A stretch of DNA of 64,000 nt from Antitrichia curtipendula. Its lineage: Eukaryota; Streptophyta; Bryopsida; Hypnales; Leucodontaceae. Below, in pieces: positions 34,401-45,483 of the stretch; position 1 is the stretch's first letter, and every line of letters starts with the position of its first letter. The notes under the pieces are model-generated. The model was not told the DNA's origin. It made no database searches and saw only the letters and a program-made list of their open reading frames with translations. The DNA lies in assembly GCA_951230915.1 (NCBI GenBank), contig OX579636.1:35213567-35277566 (forward strand). The letters run 5' to 3'. The position numbers and the translations under genes are program-made.

Positions 34401-36472
34401 AAGGCTGAGAAGGACTTAGTGAAAGAGAAAGAAGAGAAGACTAAAAGCAAGGGCAAGAAAACGGTGGAAGAAGAAGGCCAAGTAGTGACTTCCTCCACTG
34501 TGGATCAAGCGGGTCAGACACAAGAGGGGGTGAAAAAGAAAATCACTTTGTCACAGCTCACGGAAGATGTAATCTCGCGCGTCACTCAAGCGTTGGTCCT
34601 CTCCGATGACGAGGTTCCCAAGACCGAGGATTTAATCCTCAATGTTTGCATTGAGGATATTGCAATGGACATGGAGAGCAAAAAAGCCAACGTCTTTGAT
34701 GAGGTCTTAAAGTACTTGAATAAGGTATAGTAGTTATCCTTTATAGATCAGTTTTCTGGTTTTTGTCAATGATATCATTTTTCTGTACTTGTGATGTATT
34801 GATGTTGTAGTACTATAGAAAAATTTAATGTTTGTGTACATTACATTTACCAATCCTTTTTACTTCATTAATTTGTTTTTCAAAGATGTCATGTGCACAA
34901 AGCACATTATAGTAATTTTGTCGAATTTAATGGAATTTTATAAAATGACTTTTTGTCTTCTGTACTTCTCTGTTCAAATTGTTTGCCTAAACCATTTGAA
35001 TTTTGGAGGATTCATTGGTTACGCAATGGTAGATAGATGAGCTTTATTAGTTTATTACTACATTGACATTGGATTGAATCAAAAAATTTCAGATGTCAGT
35101 TGGGAAGACCCGGGTGTTTGAAGGTGTAGCCAATGCAAGGGCTGGAGTGGACGTCATTTTCATCGATTGTCCTGAAAATTTGCCCGTACCGGGCATTTCA
35201 ACATCGCCGAAGGACGTGCCCAAGTGGAATGCAGATCCAGAGGCAGATGCTCTGCAATCTACCTGTGCGTTTGCTGTAGAGCATTTGCATGATGATGGAT
35301 GCATAGTTGTTTTTCACTCCTTTAGCGTTGCATCGAGGTCGGACATTGCTGGAGCTTGCGAGGTGTATGACTTAAAAAAGAAGAAAGATTGGCTCAGCAT
35401 GAATCGCATGCACCTCACGTCGGCATTAGATATCACAAAGACGGTATGCTAATTTGTAAATTTGAGTTCCAGTTTTTAAATTGTGTCTACACATAATTAT
35501 CTTCACTCTAATGTTTTTTGTTCTCTTCAAATTGCAGACACAGAAGTTTGGAGTGACAGTTCTTGTGAAGGACCTTCAATCAGTAGGCAAATCAAAATTT
35601 GCCTTCAAACGTACGCAAATGATGAAGAAGGCTGGGGTAGATGTAGAAATCGATGATATGCTCATGAACTATATGCATGAAGATGACCTCTCTATGAATG
35701 GAAACAAGCCATGGAGAGGCGCACGCGAGAAGGATCCAAGGTTCTTCACTCTCTTCCTCGAGGCCACAAGCAATGAAGGCGATATCATTATGGACTGTTC
35801 AGCCTCTACTGGTTAGTGTTCTAATTTTGTAAATTTGAATTGTATTCAATTGTACAAATTGATAGCCTAATCTAACTGAAATACATTCTTTTACTGTTGT
35901 AGGTGCTTGCATTAAGGCTTGCAGAGGCACCGGGCGCAATATATTGGCTTTGGAAGGGAACAAGGACATTTTCAACGCCCTCTTGAAGCCAATGACAAAG
36001 TCTACACCGTCTGTGGTAGCAAGAACAACGCCAACAACAACAGCTGACCTCCCAATCAATCCAGAGGATGTGCCCATCGTACCTCGCAAGTTTGTTCGAA
36101 AAGGAAAATCTAGTAAGTAAGTCCCAACCTCTTTCATTCTTTGTTTGTTTTCTTCCTCTTGCATTTTCAAACACTCATCCATTGTCTTCAATTTCTTTCA
36201 GGAGTGACAGGTTGATGTTGGCAGAGGCCATAGAGAAGAAGAAATGGCTTATCGTTAGTCCAGAAAAGCCTTTTCATCTTCCACAATATGCAGAGCAAAT
36301 GGCAAGCGCTTTTGCAACTTGTGGTTCCTCTAAACCAAAACGACGCAAGAACACTTATGCCCTAAATGTCTTGCAATATGTAGATGTTTCTGCATCTGAG
36401 GGTAGGGAGTCCTCAGAGTCATCTACTGAGTCAGATTCTGTGATTGAATCAACCAATGACTTGGATTCTTGA
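28493..36472 (+). CDS. ParB/Srx-like plus DNA methyltransferase-like fusion, 12 exons
   Basis: Exons are 28493-28573, 31179-31604, 31841-32529, 32653-32845, 32909-33139, 33221-33436, 33568-33803, 34013-34724, 35093-35443, 35538-35811, 35903-36116 and 36202-36472. All introns are GT-AG, all phases agree and the total is 3894 nt (1297 codons plus stop). Numbered from 28493, an acidic region (about 40-230) precedes a ParB/sulfiredoxin-like domain: IPLCRL...VRPALL, then DGNHRR at 354-359. The middle is largely unrecognised, followed by a Lys/Glu coiled coil around residues 770-850. The C terminus resembles a permuted N4/N6 DNA methyltransferase: FIDCPEN (motif IV position, D953) precedes IIMDCSASTG (motif I position, D1131) and NILALEGN. 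A TGA at 33425-33427 interrupts exon 6. ParB folds bind DNA or cut it; methylase activity is uncertain because DPPY is replaced by DCPE. Confidence 0.7.
28666..28740. repeat. Intronic hairpin 1 (variant core TCGGCTCCGA)
   Basis: Left arm GGGGTACCACGAGG (from 28667) pairs with right arm TGCTCGTGGTCCCCCC (28724-28739). The centre, GTCGGCTCCGAC (28697-28708), is the family core with one change, so GATC is lost here. Confidence 0.65.
28881..28954. repeat. Intronic hairpin 2 (core TCGGATCCGA)
   Basis: Left arm GAGGGTACCTTGC pairs with right arm CGATGTACCCCT. Inner arms GGGAAACTCCC and GTGGGTTTCC also pair in part. The core is at 28913-28922. Confidence 0.65.
29442..29504 (+). repeat. Three tandem 21-bp units in the intron
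   Basis: The unit is CCCAGCTTGAATCCGGTTGTG. Three units are head to tail, the first with AGGTTG and the second with TCGTA as differences. Looser relatives occur just before. The role is unknown. Confidence 0.8.
30014..30088. repeat. Intronic hairpin 3 (core TCGGATCCGA)
   Basis: Left arm GGGGGTACCTTGAGGTGCACC pairs, with a few mismatches and a small bulge, with the arm AAGGTGCCCCAATGTACCCCC. The core is at 30046-30055, followed by CGTGGGTTTT as in hairpin 2. Confidence 0.7.
30714..30794. repeat. Intronic hairpin 4 (core CGTCGGATCCGACG)
   Basis: This is the best-paired of the four. TTTTGGAGGTCC...TTGAGTGCATG on the left matches CATGCACTCAAGGGACCCC and the A-run on the right. The 14-bp perfect core is at 30748-30761. 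Confidence 0.75.
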
Positions 36473-37077
36473 GATCGACGTATCTCTTGGATTGTAATAT
36501 TGTGTTTTGCTCTTTAATTGGATTGGATTTGTGTGTTTTATGGTTACTTCTAAGAGTCTCATCTTTGTCATTTTATATTTGAATTTTTTTTAACATTAGT
36601 ACCTCAAAAATCAATATTTACAATTCCGTCGGATCCGACGGAATCATAGGTATTGCTCAATATTTCTCACATTTATATTTTTTGAAGACAACTTTTTCTC
36701 ATCACCACTTATGGTCTATAATTCAACAACTCTCTTTAATCTTTTTTTTAATCTTTTATCTTCCATTTTCTCGATTTGTGGTTTTAAGCCATCATCTCTG
36801 TTATCCTATATTGTTCTTTTCATTAAAAAATTGCTCGATTTTTTTTTAAGTATAAAAGATTTAGTATTTCTAGCATAAAACTCTCCTAAATATTCAAGAA
36901 ATACTTTAGGTCTAGAAAATAGACCCTAAATGTCTACTCTATAATATACATTGTCCACGGTCATGGGTATTTGAGATAACAAAGAGAGGAAAAATCCAGG
37001 TAATTTATATATAATCCAAATGTTTAAACCCACGGTTATAGGTAGCCAGCTATAATTTTTATTATAAAAAAGTTCCT
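36473..37077. other. Right subterminal region of the MULE
   Basis: Holds the 3' end of the cargo gene, a 22-bp perfect palindrome (36623-36644) about 150 bp after the stop codon, and the inner inverted repeat (37028-37042). Otherwise AT-rich with no gene. Confidence 0.6.
36623..36644. promoter_or_regulatory. Perfect 22-bp palindrome with TCGGATCCGA core (site 6)
   Basis: It shares the inner CCGTCGGATCCGACGG with the palindrome in the transposase intron at 23065-23084. The two near-identical palindromes lie towards opposite ends of the element. It is a candidate binding or modification site. Confidence 0.6.
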
Positions 37078-37136
37078 GCTCACAGGCTCACAAGCTCACA
37101 GGCTCACCACTCCACGCTCGCCTGCTAGCAACCCTG
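37078..37136 (-). repeat. Right terminal inverted repeat of the MULE
   Basis: Four GCTCAC words at 7-8-bp spacing, then CACTCCACGCTCG and CTAGC, the inverse of the left end. The target duplication GATGCACCTTC follows. Confidence 0.72.
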
Positions 37137-37147
37137 GATGCACCTTC
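37137..37147 (+). repeat. Right target-site duplication of the MULE
   Basis: Identical 11-mer to 20668-20678. Confidence 0.8.
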
Positions 37148-40100
37148 TCTAAATTCTTAAAAATAATTTGATACATTTTTAAATTTTTCATGATATTTTA
37201 CACAATTGTCTCTTAACAAGACAATGCCAGTACAAAATTAAATAATTAAAGCACCAAGAAAAATGTGAAAATTTTGTTATAACCTCAAATCATAATTAAT
37301 TGAATGACAAATAATATTCAAGGTCTCCAATTCTTTATCATAAGAACTCATATTATATAGGTTTTGCAAAATATATTAGATATATATGTGCATTATTAAA
37401 ATTCTTTTTTTTTTCCAAAAAATCACATCAAACAATGCTTGAAGTTTAAATAGCAACAAAAAGACTATTAAATTCCTTAGGTTTATCTTTTTATCCAATG
37501 TTCAAAAAATGAAATGCAAATGTTGTCATTTTTTTTTTAGAAAACAAGCTAAAACATGATTCAAAAGCCATTTTCGGTCTTACGGTTTTTAACCCCTTGA
37601 GGACCAAATGTTCAAAAATTTTAGCAACAAATGAATGCAAATATGTCTCAAACACACAAAGTCTTGTTTTTTCATCCATCTAAATGTTTATAGATTTTTG
37701 TGTTAATTTTATTATATTTGTCTTATATTTATTTTTGTAATATTTCTTCAAAAATATTCTACAACTTAAGGGATATGGGTATGTTTGACTTCAAAAAATA
37801 AAAATTCATATTTGAAAATGACTCGTAAAAGATGATTTGAATAAATAAATAAATAAATAAATAACAAAAAAATAACATGATAATTAGAATTTAGCATTTT
37901 AAACTTTAAAAAATTATATCTTATGAAAATTATAGATGTTCAATTTATAAGAAAAATAAAAAATAATTTTTTATTTTGGGTTTGAAATTATATTGAAAAT
38001 ATAAGTGACCTCAAATGTTGATTTGATTTGTAAATCATAATTACAATTTTGACTAAAATCATCATTAAATAATCATCTAAGTTGCATTATACACTAAATC
38101 TTCATAATTTTAGAAATCTCAACTCCCCTTGGTCCTTGATATGTTAAAATATTTGTACCCATGCATGTTGAATATGATGTCCTAAAATTTTACATCTATT
38201 TTGAAGAGCCCTCAAAAATTTTGTCTCCCATAATTGGTCAACAAATCATTAAATGTGTCCCATAAATAGTCAATTGATAAATCACCATTTGAAATATATG
38301 ATAAAGTTCCTTAAACTTAAATCTAAATAGACTTGACACAATAGGATTGAGTGTCATGAGAATATTTTGACTGTTCCAGAGCACTTATCATTCAAGCCTA
38401 TTTGAGGGCCATGCTGCGGTTGTTATTAGTTCCTAAATTTACAAGCTTTTTTGAGCTCCTTAGAATTTTCCCCAAATGGAACAAAAAGTCCACATTTTGA
38501 TACGTGTTATCAATTTTTTTGAATTGTCTAAATCCAATCTAGACATATTAAAGATCACATAGGAAAATATAAGACAACAATATTAATTATGGATTGAAAG
38601 ATTATTATGTACAATCATGAAGGTGTTAAAATTGTGAACGTAATTCAAAATATTTTAATGTCCTTTTCACATGTCAAATCTAAAATCAAGGTCACCAAAA
38701 GAATATGAGGTTGCAACAATGATTAGGAAAAAACAAAAGCTAATTCAAAGTGTCCTGGTGGAAGTAAGAAAAAAATTGGTTGCATTTTGAATACAAATGA
38801 TGCAAAATTGGAAGGAAATTAATAGGGCCAAAAATCAATCAATCCCCCCCCCCTCTAAATTGGAAGATATTTTATCCACCTTTGAACATTTATTGGATTT
38901 TAGATGTTGTAGGATAATATTCAATGGCTAATAACTAGGCAAGGTGAGGGTCATAACCGGGTATTAGTCTTGTAGGATATGGTATCAAACTAGGAGGATC
39001 AACAATTTAGGCGGTTTTAAGGAATTTGGATAATAGGATAAAATGCTTGAGCAATTCCATGACTTTAATCTGCAACTTTTGTAATGCATTCAATTCATGT
39101 TGTAACAATCTATTTGAGCTCTTGTAAAAATCTTGCTTAGAACCTCAACTTGAACCTCTAGCCTTTTTAATAAACAAATCAAAAGGTCCAAATTTGGGTC
39201 ACATTTTTTGTAGATATTTGAGTAGGTAATATGGTGACTTTGTTTTTTCAAATTCTTTGGTTGGACCTACAGATATAATATTTTTTTGATTATGATGATA
39301 TGAATATGGCCTCAACTAAATTTTAAATTTTAAATTACGATGAGTTAAATTGGTCATTTTCAAAGAATGCATCATTTTTCTTCATGGGTTAGTTAAAGTT
39401 AGCAGCTTTTGTTATATCATAATTTCCATAAGCATTTATCCTATAAGCATTTTTTTAATATACCAATTGTAAATAGTACCTTATAAGGGCAATAGAAAAA
39501 CCATTTGAAGAAGGTGAAAACTTTTATTCCAACTTTTTTGATTTCATGCAAGTTTTGATTACTATTCTCAAATCCATCTTAGATGAGTTGGGAGGATCAT
39601 TGGCCTTCAAATGGTGAAGGGCTATGCCAAGTTCAATTCCAAGATGCAATAATAATTAGTACTTTCAATTTAAAACTAGTTTTTATTGCATTACAAAAAT
39701 TTAACAATTTTGTCGGTGCCAATTTAAATTTGGAAGAATTGATATTGCACGAAATAAATTGGTACATTTTGTAATTGAGAGGATGCAACTAGTGACGACC
39801 AGATAAACACCGGTCCATTTTTGTCGAAGGACAAAATCAACAAGTGGAACTCCAAAAAGTTCCCAAATATGGAGTTGAAAGATAGAAAATAATTTCCAAA
39901 AGCCATCAATGCTAGAAAATAAAAATTTGCAATGGATATTGTTGCACAAAATCTTGAGTAGAAAAATAATAATCATTCCTATTCAAAATTGGATTTTTGA
40001 CGCTAAATCTAGACTTCAAAAATAATTATTCTAAAAATATCCTACTAATATCCTACTAAAATAGTAACTTGGTATGGTTTTATGTAACTTCAAATTTTTG

Positions 40101-40745
40101 TCAATACCAAACTTTGGTGTGTCTGGCACTATTAGAAAAATTTGTAACCAAAACAACCAAAATTGTTGTTCGCATCTATTATTTTGGTTGCATTAACTTT
40201 ATCAAAGGTCCATTGAAATTTGTTGTTTCGTAATTAGTGATTTGAATAATGAAAATTTATTAAATAAATAAATAAATTGCCATGTCCTCAAGTCAAAATT
40301 GCCACATCAACACGTCAAAATTGCCACGTTAGCAAGATCAACAACTACCACGTCAATAGAGATATTGGCACTGGGGGTTGATTCTAAGACCTTTCTCTTG
40401 CAAACCGCTCATTTCCTATTCAACACACCATGGTTGAATTCACATGTGTACACAGAAATAACAAATTTTTACTTATAAGTTTAAAATCTAATGGATTTTT
40501 GTTGATTTGGTCAAAAAAATTTGACATGCCTAAAACAACAAAAATCTTGCAACTTCTTTACATAATTCTATAAAATTAATCAAGTTGTGACCACCAATGC
40601 CAAGAACAACGAAAAATCATTGTTTCGATGGTCACAATTTTTTTGTAGTAGCTCGGGCATTTAGGGGTTGATAATGTTACAGTGAAGAGGAACTAAAGTT
40701 TGACCATATAGGAAGATACTAACTTAGGTTTGAGTGGGTTGTAAA
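37148..40745. other. AT-rich intergenic DNA, no gene seen
   Basis: Long A/T runs, (AAAT)n at 37840-37862 and scattered short open frames. Words resembling the TTAA-flanked MITE family ('ttaaccccttgaggacc', about 37590) occur without a clear partner. A short duplicated phrase 'gtcaaaattgccac' lies near 40290-40330. Confidence 0.45.
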
Positions 40746-41202
40746 TAAGGTAACTAGACCTAAAATGGACCGCTCTTGAAAATTGACTCCTATTTTTGAA
40801 GGGAAAATAAACAAAGAGGATTCCCAAAATGGTGCACATGGCAAGGACAAATTTTGAATGAATCTTGAGAGTAGTGTGCAACTCTATTAATAGAACTATG
40901 GAGGTGGCAACTCTACAAGTGGTCCATTTTGCGTGCACTTTGTGTTGTTTTAACTTCTCTCTATTGTCATTTCTTCATGTGCACCAAATTCATTTTGGCA
41001 TCACCTCCATGACACTTTTAGCACCCTACACCTTGAATCTCTGAAAATTTGTAACCAATTCACAATACATCCAAAAATTATGGAACCACTTGCAATTTGA
41101 TTCGTAGTCCTTTAGCAGTGTGCAAAAAATATTATTCATTTTCTACAGCACATTGGTTATGCCACAAAACTTATTTGGTCCATTTTAGGTGTAGTTACCT
41201 TA
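40746..41202. mobile_element. 457-bp MITE with TAAGGTAACTA ends
   Basis: The left end TAAGGTAACTAGACC (40746 on) and its continuation CTAAAATGGACC are repeated in reverse complement at 41177-41202, about 26 bp with one mismatch. The outermost TA on each side may be a TA target duplication, pointing to a Tc1/mariner-like group, but a palindromic TA cannot be separated from the repeat itself. There is no coding capacity. Confidence 0.65.
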
Positions 41203-41242
41203 CACTTCTAATTGTGTTTCAAGTTATTACTTCAATACACAA

Positions 41243-41559
41243 TAAGGTAGGAGGTCCATAAACCGCTCATCTAAGAGCTGAAGCTGACTTTTGGGGAGGT
41301 AGAACTTCTTTAAATATTTTTCAGTAAATTTTCCTTGAAAGGCAAGAGAAATTGGCATCTAACCCAAGTTGTTTCATATTTTTTGAAGCTTTATAGAATT
41401 AGTTATGAATTTCTGAAGTTGCAGAAAAGTGCATTTTTGTGGGCTCTATAACCGACCACCTCCTCAAATGCACACCACTTGTACATTGGAAAGTGCAAAA
41501 TGTACCTCTAGAACCTGATTGGTTTTAGAACCCGCTCCATTTTAGGACCTCCTACCTTA
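41243..41559. mobile_element. 317-bp MITE with TAAGGTAGGAGGTCC ends
   Basis: A perfect 15-bp terminal inverted repeat (41243-41257 and 41545-41559). The next inner sequence (TAAAATGGAGCGGG read inward from the right end) resembles the inner ends of the neighbouring 40746 element, so the two are family members inserted 40 bp apart. A diverged internal copy occurs inside the MULE around 27360-27560. Confidence 0.7.
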
Positions 41560-42938
41560 GGCAAAGTTGGAGATCATTATGTCATCACACAAGTACTAAG
41601 TTAGTTTGCGGCACCTTTTTTGCTTGTTGACCAACACAAAGAGAGTTTGGGCAACAACAGCAGGCTGGGTTGACAGGAGCGTCATCCCATTTCCTGCAAA
41701 TGAATGTGAGTCATGCAATCACAGTTAAGTACTCCTGCTGGCCTTAGAGATTGTGGTCAAGTTTGTTTCAAATTCTTAGTCCCCAATTTGTGTGCTTTTA
41801 CGGTTGAAAATCACAAACTCATGGAGCCTGCGAAAAGACACTGACTTGGGCATCCAATTCACTGTCAGTAAGAGTTAATCTCCACAATCGGCCATGAGAA
41901 GCTGCAATTACAGAGTGGCAAATAACAATACTAAGATTATGTGCATCCATAATCCACACCGCCCAAAATGCAACATCTACATTTAGAATTCAAAAATGTT
42001 ACAACTTCCTAGATATTGATTACACAATATGTAGACAATCAAAATATGAAAGTCTATGATCAAGAGTCTACTATCGATTTCTGGTACACCTATCTAGAGA
42101 GTGAGGAATTTATGAATAATATTATCAAAATGCAAACATACAATTCAATTATTATTCATAATTTATTCATTTGGTGTCCAAATAAGGCCCACTAAAATGC
42201 ATTGGAATCCCGGCCTCATTCATTCTGTTTGCCAATCAAAATAAGATCTGATAAAAATTATTTATAATAACTGTGCTCAGTTGGAATTGGTGAATGGTGA
42301 GAATAATAGGTGTGCATACCCTATGTAAAGGTCAGATTCGACAAAAATTAAATCATTTTTTGTATTTTGAAAATGTCACATGTCATCATGTGAATGGTCT
42401 GAGGTGACGTGGATCCTTGAAAACCTGACATGGAAATTGACACCTTCACGTATGATGCCTTGTAACGAAGTCTGAATTCTACAGACTCCTCCCAACATAT
42501 GCTGCTTACCCATTCCAATTTCCAAACTCACACATTTGGCAAGGTCCACTCTGACTTAACTTAAGCTTTGAACTTAGAATACCTGTGTGCATGCCATGCA
42601 GGCTGACTCATGCCACTTTCAATGATTTCCCAAAAGGAGGTCCAATTGAAAAAACATTTGCTTGCATAGAGGGCCATGCAAAAACTCCTTCACGTCTGCA
42701 TCACATTCCTTTCAATAGACATCAACTGAGCTCAGTCAACGTGAGTTACTCACTGCATTTAAATTCACATGATTTTATCAGTTTCAAATGCACGTTAATA
42801 TCATGCAACTTTCCAGCCAGATATTTAAGCTCTCACTGATGTTTTCATTTTGTTTTCAAAACAAATGGCCCAATTTATTCCATTGGAGAAGAACAAACTG
42901 AACACTGAACTGAGGGCAGGGCCCTGACCAGTAAGAGG
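41560..42938. other. Intergenic, no gene seen
   Basis: Slightly less AT-rich than its surroundings with several short open frames, for example 84 codons at 42585-42839. None is convincing. Confidence 0.4.
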
Positions 42939-43069
42939 CAGGGTTGTTTTTTTTGGCGACAGGCCACCTTGCGTGCCCTCCCAGCAGAGGTCGATATCGG
43001 GAGGGAGCCGGGCCCAATGGCCAAATGCTCTGACGGATTCGGCGAATATCGCCAGAAAAAAAAACACTG
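42939..43069. mobile_element. MITE-like element related in structure to the one at 7284
   Basis: Left end CAGGGTTGTTTTTTTTGGCGA and right end TCGCCAGAAAAAAAAACACTG form an imperfect inverted repeat with the same plan as the 128-bp hAT MITE: CAGxG, an eight-to-ten-T run, then GGCGA. No exact 8-bp flanking duplication was found (gtaagagg against ccgtggat), so the boundaries or the insertion are altered. GC content inside is higher than outside. Confidence 0.55.
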
Positions 43070-45483
43070 CCGTGGATGGACTAAGAGGGCAGTTCGTGGA
43101 CCATATCACTCTCGTGCCTTGCATAATGCCCCCAAATGGAGTAAGCTCTCCATGTTTTTTGTGTCTGTACAAACTACACAACTTAACCCCTAGACAATGT
43201 TGGAAGACCATAATTGGTCTACGGTTTACAATACAAAAAAAATCTACATACTCAACTACCTGGGCATCAAAGGGTTACAGCATCCGCAAGACAAAGACGC
43301 CAAATTTTGGTTTGCCATGTGGCTTTGGAGACCGGGGCCTTGTTGTGTTCCACGGTTGATGCACCAAAAAAGAGGCCCCAAGTGCAGTATGCAATGTAAG
43401 TTAAGGTAGGACCATCCATTCCTGACCAGAGATCCATATCCAACTTGTAGGGTGTAGTTATTTGCAACCAAGGTTGGAACAAATTTTCAACCAAAGTTTG
43501 GAAAGTGTTTTTTCCTTGTTTTCAAGATTGGGACAAGTAAAGTCATGACATTTGTCCCAAAATTAGTGAGCAAGAAATTAGGAAGTAATGAACAGGAAAA
43601 TATTTCTTGAATAAGCGAAATTGGATGACTCTAGACATTGGACATGGATCCAGACCAACTTTTGGGTTTCAAAATCCATAGTAATTTAGTTCAAGCAATA
43701 AAATTACCAAATTTTAGCAATCCCCATCATTTCTATCTTTGCACCTTTGGAAATATTTGCTTCGCTTTGCACTACTCTTGATCATGTCCACAATTGCTTA
43801 TTTGGTCGGTTATGAGTAACTTCACCTTAATTTTGTGGCTTAAAATCAAACTATAAAAATTCAACTTTCAATTTGTTGAAAACAATGAATGCAACAACCC
43901 ACATCACAGTTTCAAAAATATATCCAACTTATTTTGGGTTTTCAATTGAGTAGAGAAGCTCTTATATACATTTGAGGTAGTAGGAAGTAGAACAATCTAT
44001 GTGGGATATGTAGATTAGAATAAGTAGGAGCTCAATTACACACAATTAAGTCAAAAGTAGGAATTGTGTTTGAATTAGAATTTTAAACCTCATTTAAGCA
44101 TAGTAGAACCATTTTTTTCAAAAAAGTTTGAATCACAAAAAGTTGGTAAATCAAAATTAATTTCATCTCCCAAAATCCGTTTGAGACTTTGAGCCTCTAA
44201 TCAAAAGTTATGGACAATTGACTTTTGCTCCCAAGCACCAACTTAAATAAAAATTATATTCTTAAAAAGATAATGTATTTTCTATCTTTGAAAAAAATTT
44301 AAACTAAATCACAGGAGCTTGTGCAAACCTTCAAATACTCTAGACTTTAGAGATTAAATATAATACAATCTATCTTACACTCTTATACATATGCTCAAAG
44401 TGCACATCCTTTGTGTTAGGACTAGGATCAAAGACATTTGTTTTTATTAAGAGGTACATGGTTAATTGGAAGTCTTTTCAATTTGAAAATCCCCATTTAA
44501 ATTTTGTTTTATTTTTTTGAATCATTCACTATATCTTTTGAGGATTAAAAAAGTGAAAACATCTATTTTTTTGAGTTTCACTATAGATCTATAGTGATTG
44601 TCAATATGTATACATGCACTTTAAAACTTGCCATAACCAACTGAAAATTTAGATTTCAACAAAATTTAGACATGTTGAAGTATGAGTAACACGCTTGTAT
44701 AAAATACTTAATTTTTTTAAATTATTATTATTATTATTATTTCTATTATTTTTAAATTAATAAAATTTACTAGTGAAAATAACCATTACATATTTTTCAG
44801 CCTTTGTGGAGGGTTGCAAGTTCCCCCATGATTCTCAAACTTTAGAACCGTCTGGAACTATGCCGCAGCAGCTACCCAATGTGGTAGAGAGACTAGCACA
44901 TCATATAAAAACATTATTTTTTTCAAAATTAAAAAAAAATCTTTTTTTTATTTTAAGATTTATTTATTTACTTACTTTCAATATTTTTTTCTTCTAACAA
45001 CGACCGTTCTATTGGGGGAACAATGCCAAGAACAAGCCCAAAACAGCCCTCTAGGCCCCCAAAAAAACATCTAATGTTTTAATAGAAATAGAAGTTTTCA
45101 AGATCCTTTAGAAAGTGGAATGGAAATTCTTTTTGAAATTTTGCAATAAGACTTTCAAAAAAATTTAAATTTTATTGAAAGAAAAATTATAAATTTAAAT
45201 ATACCAAATATTTTTTATTTTCAAATTTTAATCTAAAAATCTTCCAAAAATATGAAAAATAAGATGTATATATCATTTACACTTTTCAAATCCTTTACAA
45301 TGTTTTGGAAATTTTTAGAATAAAATTATTAAAAGATTTTCATATTTTGAGTCATATTTTAGTCTATAATCTTTTATTTAATAAAAAATTTATACCTTAA
45401 TTTTTTTTAAGCCCACTACAACTTTGTTGTAAGTCCACTACAGGACAAGACAATTTTGACAATTTTTTTAAGCATTTAGGATC
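43070..45483. other. Intergenic, no gene seen
   Basis: Overlapping open frames on both strands around 42970-43494 look like chance frames in a GC-richer patch. The rest is AT-rich, with a (TTA)n run near 44726-44742. The block at 44190-44330 is related to the repeats at 46.2 and 56.1 kb. Confidence 0.45.

Larger units (their letters stand above)
20679..37136. mobile_element. 16.5-kb Mutator-like element with ParB-methyltransferase cargo
   Basis: The element lies between two copies of GATGCACCTTC. Its ends are diverged inverted repeats (left 20679-20727, right 37078-37136) sharing GCTAG, CGAGCGTGGAG and arrays of GTGAGC. A perfect 15-bp inner inverted repeat, CCTATAACCGTGGGT, lies at 20868-20882 and, inverted, at 37028-37042. 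Inside are two divergent gene blocks: a minus-strand MULE transposase (21219-25458) and a plus-strand multi-exon gene (28493-36472, perhaps from 26273). TSD length and transposase class agree, which supports treating the whole unit as one transposon. Autonomy is plausible because the transposase frame is intact, although the cargo gene has an in-frame stop. Confidence 0.8.

Noticed and set aside
34056..34730. Separate 224-residue coiled-coil gene
   Set aside because: The frame extends upstream to an acceptor at 34012 and ends at a donor at 34725, so it is exon 8 of the larger gene.
28493..36472. Bacterial or phage contamination as the source of the ParB-methylase gene
   Set aside because: Eleven GT-AG introns with consistent phases, AT-rich introns and a position between plant-type transposon ends argue for a nuclear eukaryotic gene.
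43197..43494. Cluster of overlapping 60-75-codon frames on both strands
   Set aside because: Many frames over the same bases without motifs or splice logic indicate chance openness.
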